Shown here piece by piece: positions 1-10,499 of a stretch of 41,974 nt of DNA. The notes beneath the pieces were generated by a model. That model did not search any database. It had not been told where the DNA came from and was given only the letters and a program-made list of their open reading frames with translations. Origin of the DNA: Brachionus rotundiformis (taxonomy: Eukaryota; Rotifera; Eurotatoria; Ploima; Brachionidae); assembly GCA_016802295.1 (NCBI GenBank), contig JAESIW010000193.1:31850-73823 (forward strand), read 5' to 3'. The position numbers and the translations under genes are program-made. The number at the start of each line of letters is the position of its first letter. The stretch's first letter is position 1.

Positions 1-60
1 AGTTTTAAATTTTCCTAGTTTATAGTGTGTGTTAGGTGATTTTGGTCGATTTTGTCGTTT

Positions 61-300
61 CTAGTAGAATTTTAGTTGATTATCAATTCTATTTTTAAAT
101 GTGTTGGTGTTAGTTACGCTTCCGGTCGCTGCATCAAGGCTATTCCAGTAACCTGCGGTTCTGTTCGTGAAAAAGTTTGTGCGTGCCTCGCAATTGCGCA
201 CCAACTGGCGCTCAATGGCTAGATGACAAGTTCTGGTATACCCTGCCGGACATTCAAGGCCATCAACGAAAACTATCGTTGCTTTAAAATTTAACCACAA
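61..300 (-). pseudogene. C-terminal end of a CR1/Jockey-like non-LTR retrotransposon reverse transcriptase
   Basis: The 79-codon minus-strand frame carries the closing block of LINE reverse transcriptases: an RQLVRNCEARTNFFTNR stretch, then a Y-W-N-S-L core, then FKNRIDNQL just before the stop. Full RTs of this kind end with N-R-x3-x-W-N-x-L followed by F-K-x-R-(L/I)-D. Only this tail is visible. The element runs leftward, so its 3' UTR lies in bases 1-60 and may leave the window. It is a fragment, either 5'-truncated or broken upstream of 300. Confidence 0.7.
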
Positions 301-398
301 AAATAATGTCTTAAGATGATTTACGAAAAAATAACACTCCTAATCTCATAGTTTATATGGTCACAGCGTCAAAGAATGATCAACAAGTATCAAAATAA

Positions 399-778
399 AT
401 GTGCAAAACGTATTTTCAAAAGTCAACTTGGGATAGTTACAATGAATATAAAATTTCGAGTGATTCAATGCATGTAATTGAAATAAACATTAAGATTTGG
501 GAGTTGAGTGTCTGCAGTTGTCAATATTGGCAAAAAAATCTTATATGCAAGCATGTGATTGGTATTGGATATCAATTAGAATTATTAGAATTTCCAACTC
601 TAGATTTTAACATTGAGAAAAATTCTTAAAGAGGTCGTTGAAAAAAGGCTCTCCCGGGTCTTTAGAGAATTTCAACTGGTCCATTTATCGAGTCAAATAT
701 TGAGTATTGGCTGCAGTAATCGATCAGTAGAAAATCAAAATGGTCAAACCGAGAAAGGCGGAAGACCTAGAAAAAACT
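399..778 (+). pseudogene. MULE transposase C-terminal remnant with SWIM zinc finger
   Basis: The frame at 399-629 contains C-S-C-x2-W-x4-L-I-C-K-H-V-I-G, the SWIM zinc finger (CxCx(n)CxH) found at the end of many MULE transposases. After a decayed stretch, 734-778 encodes a G-G-R-P-R-K-N ending. That closely matches the R-G-R-P-R-K-N-L end of the larger MULE copy at 21723-22883, which supports a shared family. The N-terminal FLYWCH-like part and the DDE core are not recognisable here, so this is a 5'-truncated, inactive copy. Confidence 0.7.
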
Positions 779-852
779 AATAGATATATAATTAAAAATA
801 TTCAATTGATATCGATCAGTGTTGTACAAAGTCGTAAAGTCAAGAGCAAGTC

Positions 853-1335
853 AAGTCATATGACTGTTTTTTTGATCCCATTTAGTAATATAAATTTTTT
901 TTTCCAAATAAAAGTCATCAAACTTGATTTGAAACTTTTTTTTACAAAAAAAATATTTATATTACTAAATGGGATCAAAAAAACAAGAATTCTAATATTT
1001 ACTAAAAGATGGCGCTTTTCATTTATATGTTGAAACCACTAACCAGATGTTTTTTTTTTTTAATTCAAATATATAAACAAATTTTTAATCCCAAATATAT
1101 AAATTTTTTACTTAATTGTAATATGGATATTTAATTTTCTATTAATTTTTACTTCAATTTGTCCATGGGACTTAAACTTTAATTAAATAAATAAATAAAT
1201 AAATAATTGTTTTTTTGATCCCATTTAGTAATATAAATATTTTTTGTTGGAAAAAAAAGTTAAAATCAAGTTTGATGACTTTTATTTGAAAAAAAAAATT
1301 TAATGAAAATTTCAACTCAAGTCATATGACTTGAC
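853..1335. repeat. Fold-back (long inverted repeat) element
   Basis: The arm at about 853-988 is repeated in reverse complement at about 1207-1335. The motif GATCCCATTTAGTAATATAA occurs forward near 874 and 1217 and inverted at 956-978, and a 22-bp block at 905-926 is the exact reverse complement of 1267-1288. AAGTCATATGACT occurs at both outer ends. The first arm contains its own small inverted repeat. No coding capacity is visible. An (AAAT)n tract sits in the spacer near 1183-1205. Confidence 0.75.
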
Positions 1336-1537
1336 TTTTATTAGACTTTTAAAAGCCTTTTTTCTTGACTTTTGCGCAAGTCTGATATCGATAAACAAAA
1401 GTTATTTTAATATGATATCAATTAAAAAAATAGAGATTATTAGTCAAAATTTTTACTTTGTCATCAAAATGACAGAAATTTTGTTACACAGGTCTTGTCT
1501 TACCAATAAATCAATTAAACTTCAAATTAAAAATTAA

Positions 1538-2552
1538 TTATTTGTGTGCCTATTTAAACTTCTCCTTAAACTTACATACAATTCATTTAACTTGCCAAGG
1601 TTTTGCGCCAGTACAACCACTATTAAACTGAAAAATTGAAATAGATAAATCAACATTAAGATGCTTTTATGAACTTATGTTTGCTAAATAAAGTATGTAC
1701 TGGTGGAATGGAAGAATGAAAAGATTGGCTAATAATGCTGAATATTTTTAGATTGCTGAATGAGCATATTTTAAGCAAATAGACTACCAAAGTGGATTTC
1801 AGTAATTTGGAGGGTCCAAATTTTAGGACAGTATAGAGATAAGGCCAAAAAAATACGAGCGGTCAAAAATACGGCATTAATTTAATTTAAAAGATTAAAA
1901 AAATATATATTTTTTTATTAAATTATTTTATTTATCAAAAAAAATGGTAATTATAAAAAGATTTATCTAAAAATTTATTAAAACAAATGAAACAGACATC
2001 ATTAAAGTTCCAGAAATTACTTAAGAGATCACTTTTTTTTTAATAAACTAGACAAAATACTGAACAAATCTATGGTTTTACTTCTTGTTTGTATTAATAT
2101 TGATAATTTTTGTTTATTTAACTTAATATTGAACACAAATTCAATTAGAATTATTAATATAAAGAAATTGAATTTCTTGAGTGTTCAGCTATAGTAAAGA
2201 CGGTCTTAAAATTGGACCGTCAAGTTGCCTAAAACCGTCCGCCAAATGGACCATCCAACACTAATAATAATAATTAATTAAATAAATTATTTCAATCATT
2301 AAAATTGGTCAAAAATAATTGCCAAAGTAAAGACCATTAACTCTGATCTTGTAAAGTATGTTTATGTGGCCGATTCCAAGAGATTAAATTAACCACAAAG
2401 TAAAACTAAAAGTCAATTTTGTTCTTCTCTATTTTTAAAAATGATTTAGTTTGCGTGTAATTTTTTCTTTTAATATATAGATCCAAACATAAATAAAAAA
2501 TTATATTTTGATGCTTAAAATAAAAAAAATTTAAACATTTAGTCGTAACCAT
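1538..2552. other. Intergenic, no gene seen
   Basis: AT-rich sequence with stops in all frames. A GC-richer patch at about 2196-2260 repeats short GACGGTC/GACCGT-like words, but I cannot assign it to a known element. No RNA gene fold was recognised. Confidence 0.5.
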
Positions 2553-2618
2553 TTGGCTACATGGTCAAGAAACAACTTTGTAAATCTTAAACTAATTTTA
2601 TTTAGAAAAAAAATCCAA

Positions 2619-3099
2619 ATGTCCAGCCAACTAGTGAAAGGCACTCGTCCAGCGCTGAAGGAAATCAAGGCCATCTTGTCCTCTAACCGCGAAGATGCCA
2701 GAAAAAGAGTGCTCCAATTGTACAAGCTGTGGTACCGACAAGCCCCTTATGTTGGTAATTATCTAAGTTTATCTGTGCCAAGATCATATTAAATTAGATC
2801 TTAAGTTCTTGACTACGATGTCCCTCTCACGACCGAGCGCTGTAGAACTCGTATAAGAGACGAGTTTGAGAAAAACCGACACGTCAGTGACATTAGAGCC
2901 ATAGATCTTTTAGTGGTCAAAGTAATAGAGCCATTTCTATCTGAATTTCTTTGCTAGTTAGTTAAATTTAAAGGGTCAAATGGAGTTGGTCGAAACTGCC
3001 GAAATTTGGAAGCAACGTGGACACATCATGGACTATTTTGAGCAACAAAAACCCGTTCAGCAGAAAGACTTCTTGTCCAAATTCATGAAAACAAAATAG
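2619..3099 (+). CDS. NDUFA6: NADH dehydrogenase (ubiquinone) 1 alpha subcomplex subunit 6 (complex I B14, LYR protein)
   Basis: An accessory subunit of mitochondrial complex I from the LYR-motif family, which anchors the acyl carrier protein to the matrix arm. Three exons were rebuilt: 2619-2754, 2806-2921 and 2974-3099. All junctions are GT..AG and keep frame, giving 125 aa; human NDUFA6 is about the same length. Exon 1 carries the LYR-type motif in RVLQLYKLWYRQAP. Exon 2 has FEKNRHVSDIRAIDLLVVK, and exon 3 has WKQRGHIM..YF and KDFLSKF, all family hallmarks. I chose ATG 2619 rather than the upstream in-frame ATG at 2553 because homology starts there and TTTAG at 2601-2605 looks like a 3' splice site. 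AATAAA lies at 3147. DNAJC1 follows closely on the same strand. Confidence 0.93.
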
Positions 3100-3260
3100 A
3101 CTCAAACTAACAAGAATTAAAGATAATTTAAATATTTTTAGAGCTTAATAAATGTTTATTTAAAATTTTATTTTTGTTAACTATTTGTGTGTGCTTGGGC
3201 GTAAATGCTCAAGAAAAACAAAAAGCTGGAAAAAAGTCTACCAATTTTTTAAGTTTAGAT

Positions 3261-5986
3261 ATGTTGGCCAACAAACTAGTTAACTTGTTATCTAATTGTT
3301 TTATTTTGTTTGTTTGTTTATCATCTAATTGTCACATTAAATGTTGGGAATCTTACGAAATGGACCTGTTCGATCTGGTCGAGGAGGTCAACCAAAATTT
3401 TTACCAATTTTTAGGAGTATCTCAAGTAAATTGAGACAATAATTATCTGTTATAAAAGAATATACAATCAAAAAATTTAAGAATAGTGATTCTAGCGAGA
3501 TAAAAAGAGCCTACAGAAAGCTATCTCTGCAATTGCACCCGGACCGAAACAGCGATCCTGATGCTGAGACAAAATTCAGATTTGTAAATTAGTATCTTAT
3601 CCTTTTTCAAAAAATTATTTATCTGTTTTTTAAGCTAGCCTCTATTTACGATGTGCTCAAAGACGAAGTAAAGCGGGCGCGCTATGACCAAATATTGGAG
3701 TTTGGTTTACCAGATTGGAGATCACCAGTCTACTATTTCCGCCGAGTCAGAAAACTAACTTTATATGAGTTGACAAATATTCTTGTTATAATCATATCAA
3801 TTGGTCATTATTTTGTACTATGGGCTCAACATTTTGAAAAAAAACTAACACTGGTAAGCTTTGGGTATTCAATGACCAAACAAAAATTCTTAGAATAATT
3901 TTTTTCCTAATTCACTCCTTGTGGGGTCAATTGAAGAGCTCTGTTTGATCACTACAGCCATTTGTTTTTGATACATTAGCTCTGACTTTGTTCTTATCAT
4001 TTGACAAGGCCAGTGTATCCCAAGTATCCTTCGAAGACAATGTGGAAGGCGTTTAAGTGTTTTCCTATTCAATTCAGTCACTCTCCAGCATTTACTTTCA
4101 TACAAATCTTGCTTTTTGCTTCCTTGCTGTATTACTTTGATTTCCATACTGGTTTGAGTCTGGCAAATACTCCAAAATATGTCTTTATGCGCTCCCATTT
4201 TTAAGTCCGATTGTATAGCCTTCGAGATTGAGGTAGTTTCACTCAAAGCGTAGTCCATTCCGACTAGGAACAGTGTTGGAGAGATAACACATTCTTGCCT
4301 AACACCTGTACACACTTTGAAGCTCTCAGATTGTCCTTTTTCCAGACTTACCCTACACTCAAATATCACATAGAGCAGTTTTATCATTTTAACTATCTTT
4401 TTTGGTTTACCATAAGTTCAAAGCATGGTCCAAAGCGTTTCTCTGTATATACTTTCAAAGACCTTCTTGTCGACAAATTTTTGGACTAACGAGCTATTCC
4501 ATTCCAGACTTTGTCTTTTCATGTTCCTCAGTGCAAATTTCTGCTTGCTGTTGGTAGCAGTGTTATTGCTCTCCAATCATCACATTACATCTGGTAACTG
4601 AAAGCTAAATTATAAGATTTGGTATTTTAGTGTCAAAATCGAGGTCAATGCTAGCACTTTAGGTTCTGATCTGTTTAGAACCTCTCTTAAATACTCCAAC
4701 CATCTTGCTCTTTCTTAGTAGCTTGGATACCCCGTACTTTATCTTTCACTATCTTTCACTAAGCCTGCATTGTTGTCAGCTATCAGTGTCCATGGTTCAA
4801 TCATCTTTTGGCATACTAGCTTCTGAAGGTTTTAATTAAACCTTGCGCTGCTTGACATTTTGGCTCAGCAGGCTAAGCTCTGGGTATTCAATGTCCAAAC
4901 ACTTGTTTAAAATTTTTAAGATAAGATATATAAACAATTAAGATAAATTTTTATTTTAATTAATTAAAATTTAAATAAAGATGTATTCTTATGAGATTAA
5001 CTTAAATTCAAATGATTCTTTTATTAATTAAGCTTGGAAAATAGCTAGAAAATTTTACAACTTTCTTTTTATTTTAAAAGTTATCTTTTCACAGGATGAT
5101 AGGTTAATGGATATGCGTAAAATAATAGAGAAAAAGCAAAAAAAGAAAAAATCATCACCAGAGCTGGATGAGATGTTTTCCCAATTGCAAAATATGTATG
5201 ACACTTTGCCATCTCCAAGGCTATTGGACACATTACCTGTTAAATTTGCACTTTTTATTTACAATTTATTTAAAAAATCATTGATATCGGCCAAAGATTG
5301 GATCAAAAATGATAAAAAAATTGTCCAAGAAGAAGAGGACGAGGAGCCAGAGGTTGCCACTAAGCAAAAACCAGCCAAATCTAAAGAGCATTTGGACCTA
5401 AATCCGAAAAAGATAGAAAAATCCAATATCAAACCGGTGGTGCAAACAGCAGATGCCAAGTTAGACCAAGATGTGGTCTTAGAAAAAAAATTCAATGATA
5501 AAAAAGAATGGTCAGATAAAGAAAAATCAGATTTGATAAAAGCAATAGCCAAATATCCACCTGGTACCACAGATAGATGGGTCAAAATATCTGACCTAGT
5601 TGGTAGACAGGGTTCCGAGTGTATCCAAATGGAAAAGATGATGAAAACGGACATAAAAAGCTTCTCGAATTTGAATTTAAATTCGACGACTAAACATAAA
5701 GATGAAATTCAAATCAAAGAATTGCCAACTAGCGCTGAAACCAGAACGTTTGAGTTGGAAGCCAGTGTGGACCACTGGACTCAAGAGCAACAGACTTCGC
5801 TTGAAAAGGCTCTAAAAGAATTTAATAAAGATAGCCTAAATAGATGGGATAGAATAGCTGAAAAAGTTAATGGAAAAAACAAGGTAAATTTAGATATCTA
5901 ATAAAAGATAATTTATCAATTTTCTTAAACAGGAAGAATGTATTAACCGGTACAAAGCTCTTTGTGCAGCGATTAAAAAAAAATGA
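3261..5986 (+). CDS. DNAJC1: DnaJ homolog subfamily C member 1 (ER membrane J protein with SANT domains)
   Basis: An ER-membrane co-chaperone that recruits BiP through a lumenal J domain (family knowledge). Exons: 3261-3425, 3482-3583, 3635-3853, 5095-5883 and 5933-5986; all introns are phase 0 and the product is 442 aa (human about 554). It has a signal peptide at about 1-29, then E-M-D-L-F-D-L-V-E-E-V and the J domain with HPD at 74-76. GLPDWRSPVYYFRRVRK at about 113-129 is a family signature. A transmembrane helix spans about 135-154. A charged linker precedes SANT1 (about 299-345) and SANT2 (about 387-440). The start follows TTTAG at 3254-3258. Intron 4 (3854-5094) is far larger than the others because of a LINE insertion. 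The region between membrane and SANT1 is shorter than in vertebrates. AATAAA is at 6091. Confidence 0.93.
3855..4901 (-). mobile_element. Decayed RTE-like LINE inserted in DNAJC1 intron 4, flanked by a 28-bp target-site duplication
   Basis: Imperfect direct repeats of 28 bp (26 matches) lie at 3855-3882 and 4874-4901 around about 990 bp of minus-strand LINE. Order along the element: RARWLEYLREVLNR (4690-4730), DWRAITLLPTAS (about 4530-4570), F-V-D-K-K-V-F-E-S, then at 4387-3890 IKLLY..FECRV, the TGVRQECVISPTLF block and CLRRILGIHWP. These are standard RTE-type RT and post-RT motifs. The Y-A-D-D block is missing, and there are frameshifts and stops, so it is internally deleted and inactive. 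The 5' endonuclease part is absent. Confidence 0.85.
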
Positions 5987-6726
5987 ATCTTATTTTTTAT
6001 CCATTAGCATTAATGCTGAGTATATCAGAACAGAACCAAGTTTGATATAATTCATAGTTTATTTTTAATAATTAAAATTAATAATTATTTAATAAAAAAA
6101 AGTTTTGTTTTTCATCAATTTATTAAATTTCTGAAATAATACAATTAAATTAATTAAAATCATTGATTTAAACCAAGTCAACTTATGACTGAATTAATTC
6201 TTTTGTCAATTACTTGACTAGACCAAGTCTTATGGTAATGCTTTACAATTAAATATGCCTACTGTTGATTAATCTAGCGAGTTCTATACTTCATGTTGGA
6301 ATTTCAGATGGTAGACTTTATTAATTAGTTGGTGCCATCCGCAAACAGATTGCCTAATTTACCCAAGAACAAAACTTTGAGGAAGCTAAATCAGAAATTT
6401 CTTGTGGATAGACCATCTGGACCATGATAAAAATCATTTTGAGTTTTGGCGCAAATTTTTTAAGAAAAAATAGTAACATATAAAATGTTTTAATTTATGA
6501 TAAATATATTAAATTAAAAATAAGATAAAAATATCACAGCATTATTCATCAAATAAATCTTGATAGCTTAAAGACGCCAAACTAATTTAAATTTTTAAAT
6601 AAATTAAGAAATTTTTCATTATTTGCATTGATACTGCACTCAGCTTTGGGTATAAACAGGATACTTGATTGAAAAAAAAAAAAAGTTTAATTTAGTTAAT
6701 TATCTAGTTGTGCAATAATTTAATTA
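5987..6726. other. Intergenic, 3' flank of DNAJC1
   Basis: Contains the DNAJC1 polyadenylation signal (AATAAA at 6091) and otherwise AT-rich DNA. A GC-richer patch at 6240-6430 has short open stretches on both strands, including minus-strand NLFADGTN, vaguely like the DGTF motif of MULE transposases. It is too short and broken to call. Confidence 0.45.
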
Positions 6727-6885
6727 TTAATTTCTCAGAACTGGTTGGGTCAATCGTCCTCTAGAGCGAGTACCAGGCCACACATGACATTCATCGACCT
6801 GGTTTTTCCTGAAATAAAGATCTCTTAGGTCTTTGGTGGGTCCCAGGCTTTGACAGATGTGTTTGGCGATCTTAAAAGGACACAT
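6727..6885 (-). CDS. Unidentified short conserved-looking reading frame (possible last exon)
   Basis: A 52-codon frame from ATG 6885 to TAA 6727 stands out because its base composition is like the real exons here and much richer in GC than its surroundings. The protein begins M-C-P-F-K-I-A-K-H-I-C-Q-S-L and continues with G-P-T-K-D-L-R-D-L-Y-F-R-K and C-H-V-W-P-G-T-R-S-R-G-R. It is basic with no membrane segment or signal peptide. The frame stays open a few codons upstream of the Met, and a TTTGAG that could be a 3' splice site lies 13-14 bp before it, so this may be the final exon of a longer gene. I do not recognise the family. Confidence 0.45.
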   Translation of the reverse strand: MCPFKIAKHICQSLGPTKDLRDLYFRKNQVDECHVWPGTRSRGRLTQPVLRN

Positions 6886-6959
6886 TGGCAGAAAAACCTC
6901 AAAGTAACCATGTCACATGCACTTTACCATTATGGTTACTTCCTTTTTTTCTAATTTAA

Positions 6960-8234
6960 ATTGCAGAAAGATTTTTTTTTTGCTCTCATAAACCAAAACC
7001 TAGATGAATTTAGTCTATAAAAATAAAATAATAATATTTAAATTTAATAATGGCTTGATGCTTAGGAAAACATATGAATGTTAGACTTATGAAGTGTGCG
7101 TCGATCATTCGATCTTGCACTCGTTTGATGGTAAACGCGTGTAATCAATCTTTTTCCAAACTAATTTAAACCAACATTCCATAAGTTAAAACTAAATTTC
7201 AAAATAATTATAATATTATTTAAATAATAAGTCTCTGAACATTCGTCCTACAAGCCAAGATAACTTGTATTTTAAAGTGTTTATTATGAAACAAATGTTA
7301 GTTTTGAAGTAAAATTAAAATTTATTATGGCCCATTTTGCCAAAGCAGCTAAATTAGCTTTTTTTAATTAGCATACTTAATTTATTAATTTTATTTTAAA
7401 TAAATGTTCTAACCAAATTTAGTTCATGAGAGATTTAAAATTTTTGTCATCCTAGATAAATATGTCTTTAATTAGCTCTCAGTTGTCTATTTTAATTTCA
7501 GCTATTTTCCTCTCAAAATGCGCAATTACACACAAATATAAACAAGTTAAATTAAAATATTTCTAAACGAAATTTATCAACATAAGAATAGATATTTTTC
7601 ATGCCATTTGTAGACTAAAGGAGAGAAAAGTAAATATTTGAGGAATGCTTTGATATTTGGTATTAATTGAGACAAATTTTAAACAATGGTAATTGGTAGG
7701 GCAAAGTTAACATTTTGTTTATAAAATGATATCACACTATTTTTTTATTTAGGATTTATCACACAAATTTAATTTAATCGGAATTCAAAATATAGATAAA
7801 TTAATAGCATTTTTGTATAATTTAATTAATTAATTAATAAAAAAAACAATTTTTAATCATTTAGGCCTGATAAACTAATAACAATTTAGAACTAAATTAG
7901 ACTCTCATTTTTATTCAAGTCAAGTGACACAGTAGACTTATCAAAACATTATAAGACTCATATGTATCAACATTCTTTATAAATCTTTTATTTTTTTTTT
8001 CTAAATTCTTATCAAATTTTCAATGAAATAGAATAAGTCTCGAGTCTAAAGTTTTGAAATTTTTTAGACAAACAATTAACAACATCAATAACACCAAACT
8101 GCTTAATTAACATTTTGACAATGTTTTTGAAGTTATCTTGAATTAGAGAGAATAAAATAAAATAAAATAAAAAGTTTTTTTTTTGTTTTTCATAATATTT
8201 TTATTATTAACAAAAAAAAATATATTTTTTTAAA
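6960..8234. other. Intergenic, no gene seen
   Basis: AT-rich DNA upstream of the OATP gene. A patch at 7087-7145 contains TCGATCATTCGATC and CGTTTGATGGTAAACG, small palindromic words of unknown meaning. Simple AATAA repeats occur at 8150-8172. It presumably includes the OATP promoter, but no specific element can be supported. Confidence 0.4.
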
Positions 8235-10499
8235 ATGATATTTGATTTTAAAATAAATGATAAGTTTATAATAACATGGCTAAGTTTGTGCGCATTCTTG
8301 CACAATATCCTGATGAATGGCACCAATAACGTGATCATATCCTCATTGCAAAAGGAGTTCTACTTGAGTAGCCGCGAAACAGGTGTCTATGTGAGTGTGT
8401 ACGACATTGGTAGTCTGTGCAGTTCGATAATAATATCTTTTTTGGCGACGCGCGGTTCCAAGCCCAAGTGCATCGCGTTCGGCATGGTCATGCTTTTTGT
8501 GGGCTGTATGATAAATGTTTTGCCGCATTTTATCAAGCCAGACCATTCTTACCAAACCAAGTATTCCAATTCTAGTCAAATAGTGAGCACTGACGACATA
8601 GTCGAGCTGTGCAACCATTCAGTGAGCACCCAAGAGCACCAAGCCGGCCAATATTTCCCGCGCAACTACTCCACACCGCTAAACGAGCACACAAAGGCGC
8701 CATCGTCGAGCATCTTTGGCTTCCAAATCAAGTACTTGCTGTACATTGCCAATATAGTCAATGGGCTCAGCAGTGCCAGCATGACATCAATTACTTTTTC
8801 CTATATTGAAAATTTTGCTCCATCCAAAAAGTTATCTTCGTTGTATGAATCGATCTATTTTGTCATGGGAGCTTTTGGTGTAAGTGCTCTTATTATTATC
8901 AAAAAGTATGCCAGTTTTATTTTTATCTTGAGACAAGCATACTTTTGCCCAAATTTTATTTAACCAAATTTGCGCCACATGGTTTAAAGACAAAAAATTT
9001 AAAATTTTTATCAATTTTTTATTCATAAATCAAAAATATAAAATTTTAAATAAAAGTTTAAATAATTTGGATAAATAAAGGTCGGAGTTGGCTTTATGAT
9101 CACAAGCTGGTGTCTCAAAATTCACACAGATGTAGACCGCATGAAAGAGCTTCCATTTTGGCTAAATCCGTCGCATCCGAATTGGATCGGTGCTTGGTGG
9201 ATACCATTTTTGACGTTTGGCATAGTGGCTTTTTTCATGGCAATTGTGATTGCCTTTTTTCCGCGCAAACTAGACAAAAAAACTGAGAATGAAAAGCAGA
9301 ATGACCTCAGTCGTTTGAACCATGATGAAAAACGCAATGGAAACGCACCATTTGATTCCTTGGCAACAGATGTGGGAGTCGTTTACACCGACTCGGACAT
9401 CCAGGATAGAGATTACGAAGATGGCACAATTTTGAGTGCTGTGAAAAATGCTGGATCAATTTTGTCCATAGATAGGGTCAACCATGAGACCAATGTGCCC
9501 AATTCAGCATCAATGATGTCTCTTAAAAAGGAAAGTCTGCTGACCAAAGCTTTGTTTTTGTTCAAAAAACCCGCCTACATTTTAGTGATAATTTGCACAG
9601 CTATTGAGGGCCTTTTGCAGAACAGTTTTTTGGCTTTTGCTGCACTTTTCTTGGAATATGAGTACCGATTGGCGTCCGGATCGGCCTCTCTGGTTATTGG
9701 CATACTCTCCATGCCACCGCTTATTATTGGAGGTCTGGTCAGCAGCTTGATTGTAAACAAGTTCAAGAGTGACACACGCAAGTGTCTTAAGTTCATAGCA
9801 ATTGTTTTGTTTGTGAACATATTTATCTATGCTGGGTTCATGATCTACTGCAAAGAGCCCAACATGGTATCTATTGAGGAAAGCTTAAACTATGATGACA
9901 TATACACAGTGGCCGATGACTGCAATTGTAACAAGAAAATGTTTAAACCAGTTTGTTTAAAGGGATCCAATGATACTTTTTTCCAATCAGCCTGTCTTGC
10001 CGGATGCTTTAACTTTGACCAAGAAAAGGAAATATACACCAATTGTACTCAGGTGCCAAGCACATTTAGCGAGTCTAAAAGCAGCCATTTCATCAATGGT
10101 CTGTGTCCAACTGACTCGTCATGTTCATTAAGACTAGTGGTGTCCTATGTGTGCATATTCTTGCTCATGTTAATGAACGCGCTAACTTTTTTACCATTCT
10201 TAAAAGCTACCATTGGATGCATTGACAGCGAAGAAATGAACTCAATTGGTCTCGGCTTTAAGCAGTTTTTTATGAATGCATTCGGTACCATTCCGGGTCC
10301 GATCATATTTGGCTCAGTTATTGATTCGACTTGCATCTACTGGCACAATGACGAAAATGACCAAAGTGTCTGCAAATTGTACAGTAACAAAAATTTTGCC
10401 TTCGGTTTTGGTGCTTTGGGTGTTGGTTTTAAGGCTGTTTGTTTTATTTTGATAGTTTTGTCACTTAGGTTTGTAAAAAAACAACCGAGTTCTAATTGA
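8235..10499 (+). CDS. Solute carrier organic anion transporter (OATP/SLCO family)
   Basis: A plasma-membrane transporter of large amphipathic organic anions in the major facilitator superfamily; the substrate cannot be read from sequence. Exons 8235-8879 and 9081-10499 are joined by a 201-bp GT..AG intron in phase 0, giving 687 aa, the usual OATP length. The N-terminus has F-Y-L-S-S-R-E-T-G before TM2. The family signature W-I-G-A-W-W lies at about 250-256, but the glycine normally two residues on is proline (WWIPF). The large extracellular loop (about 493-540) is a Kazal-like cysteine domain, D-C-N-C..P-V-C..S-A-C-L-A-G-C. About 12 hydrophobic helices are visible. The start at ATG 8235 gives a short cytosolic tail before TM1. 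A polyA signal lies at 10613. No subfamily is assigned. Confidence 0.92.

Noticed and set aside
4001..4489. Plus-strand frames over the LINE in DNAJC1 intron 4
   Set aside because: Shadows of the minus-strand reverse transcriptase; no plus-strand homology.
6240..6430. Possible MULE fragment (minus-strand NLFADGTN resembling the W-F-x-D-G-T-F motif)
   Set aside because: Only one short motif, with stops on both sides and no flanking MULE homology I could follow.
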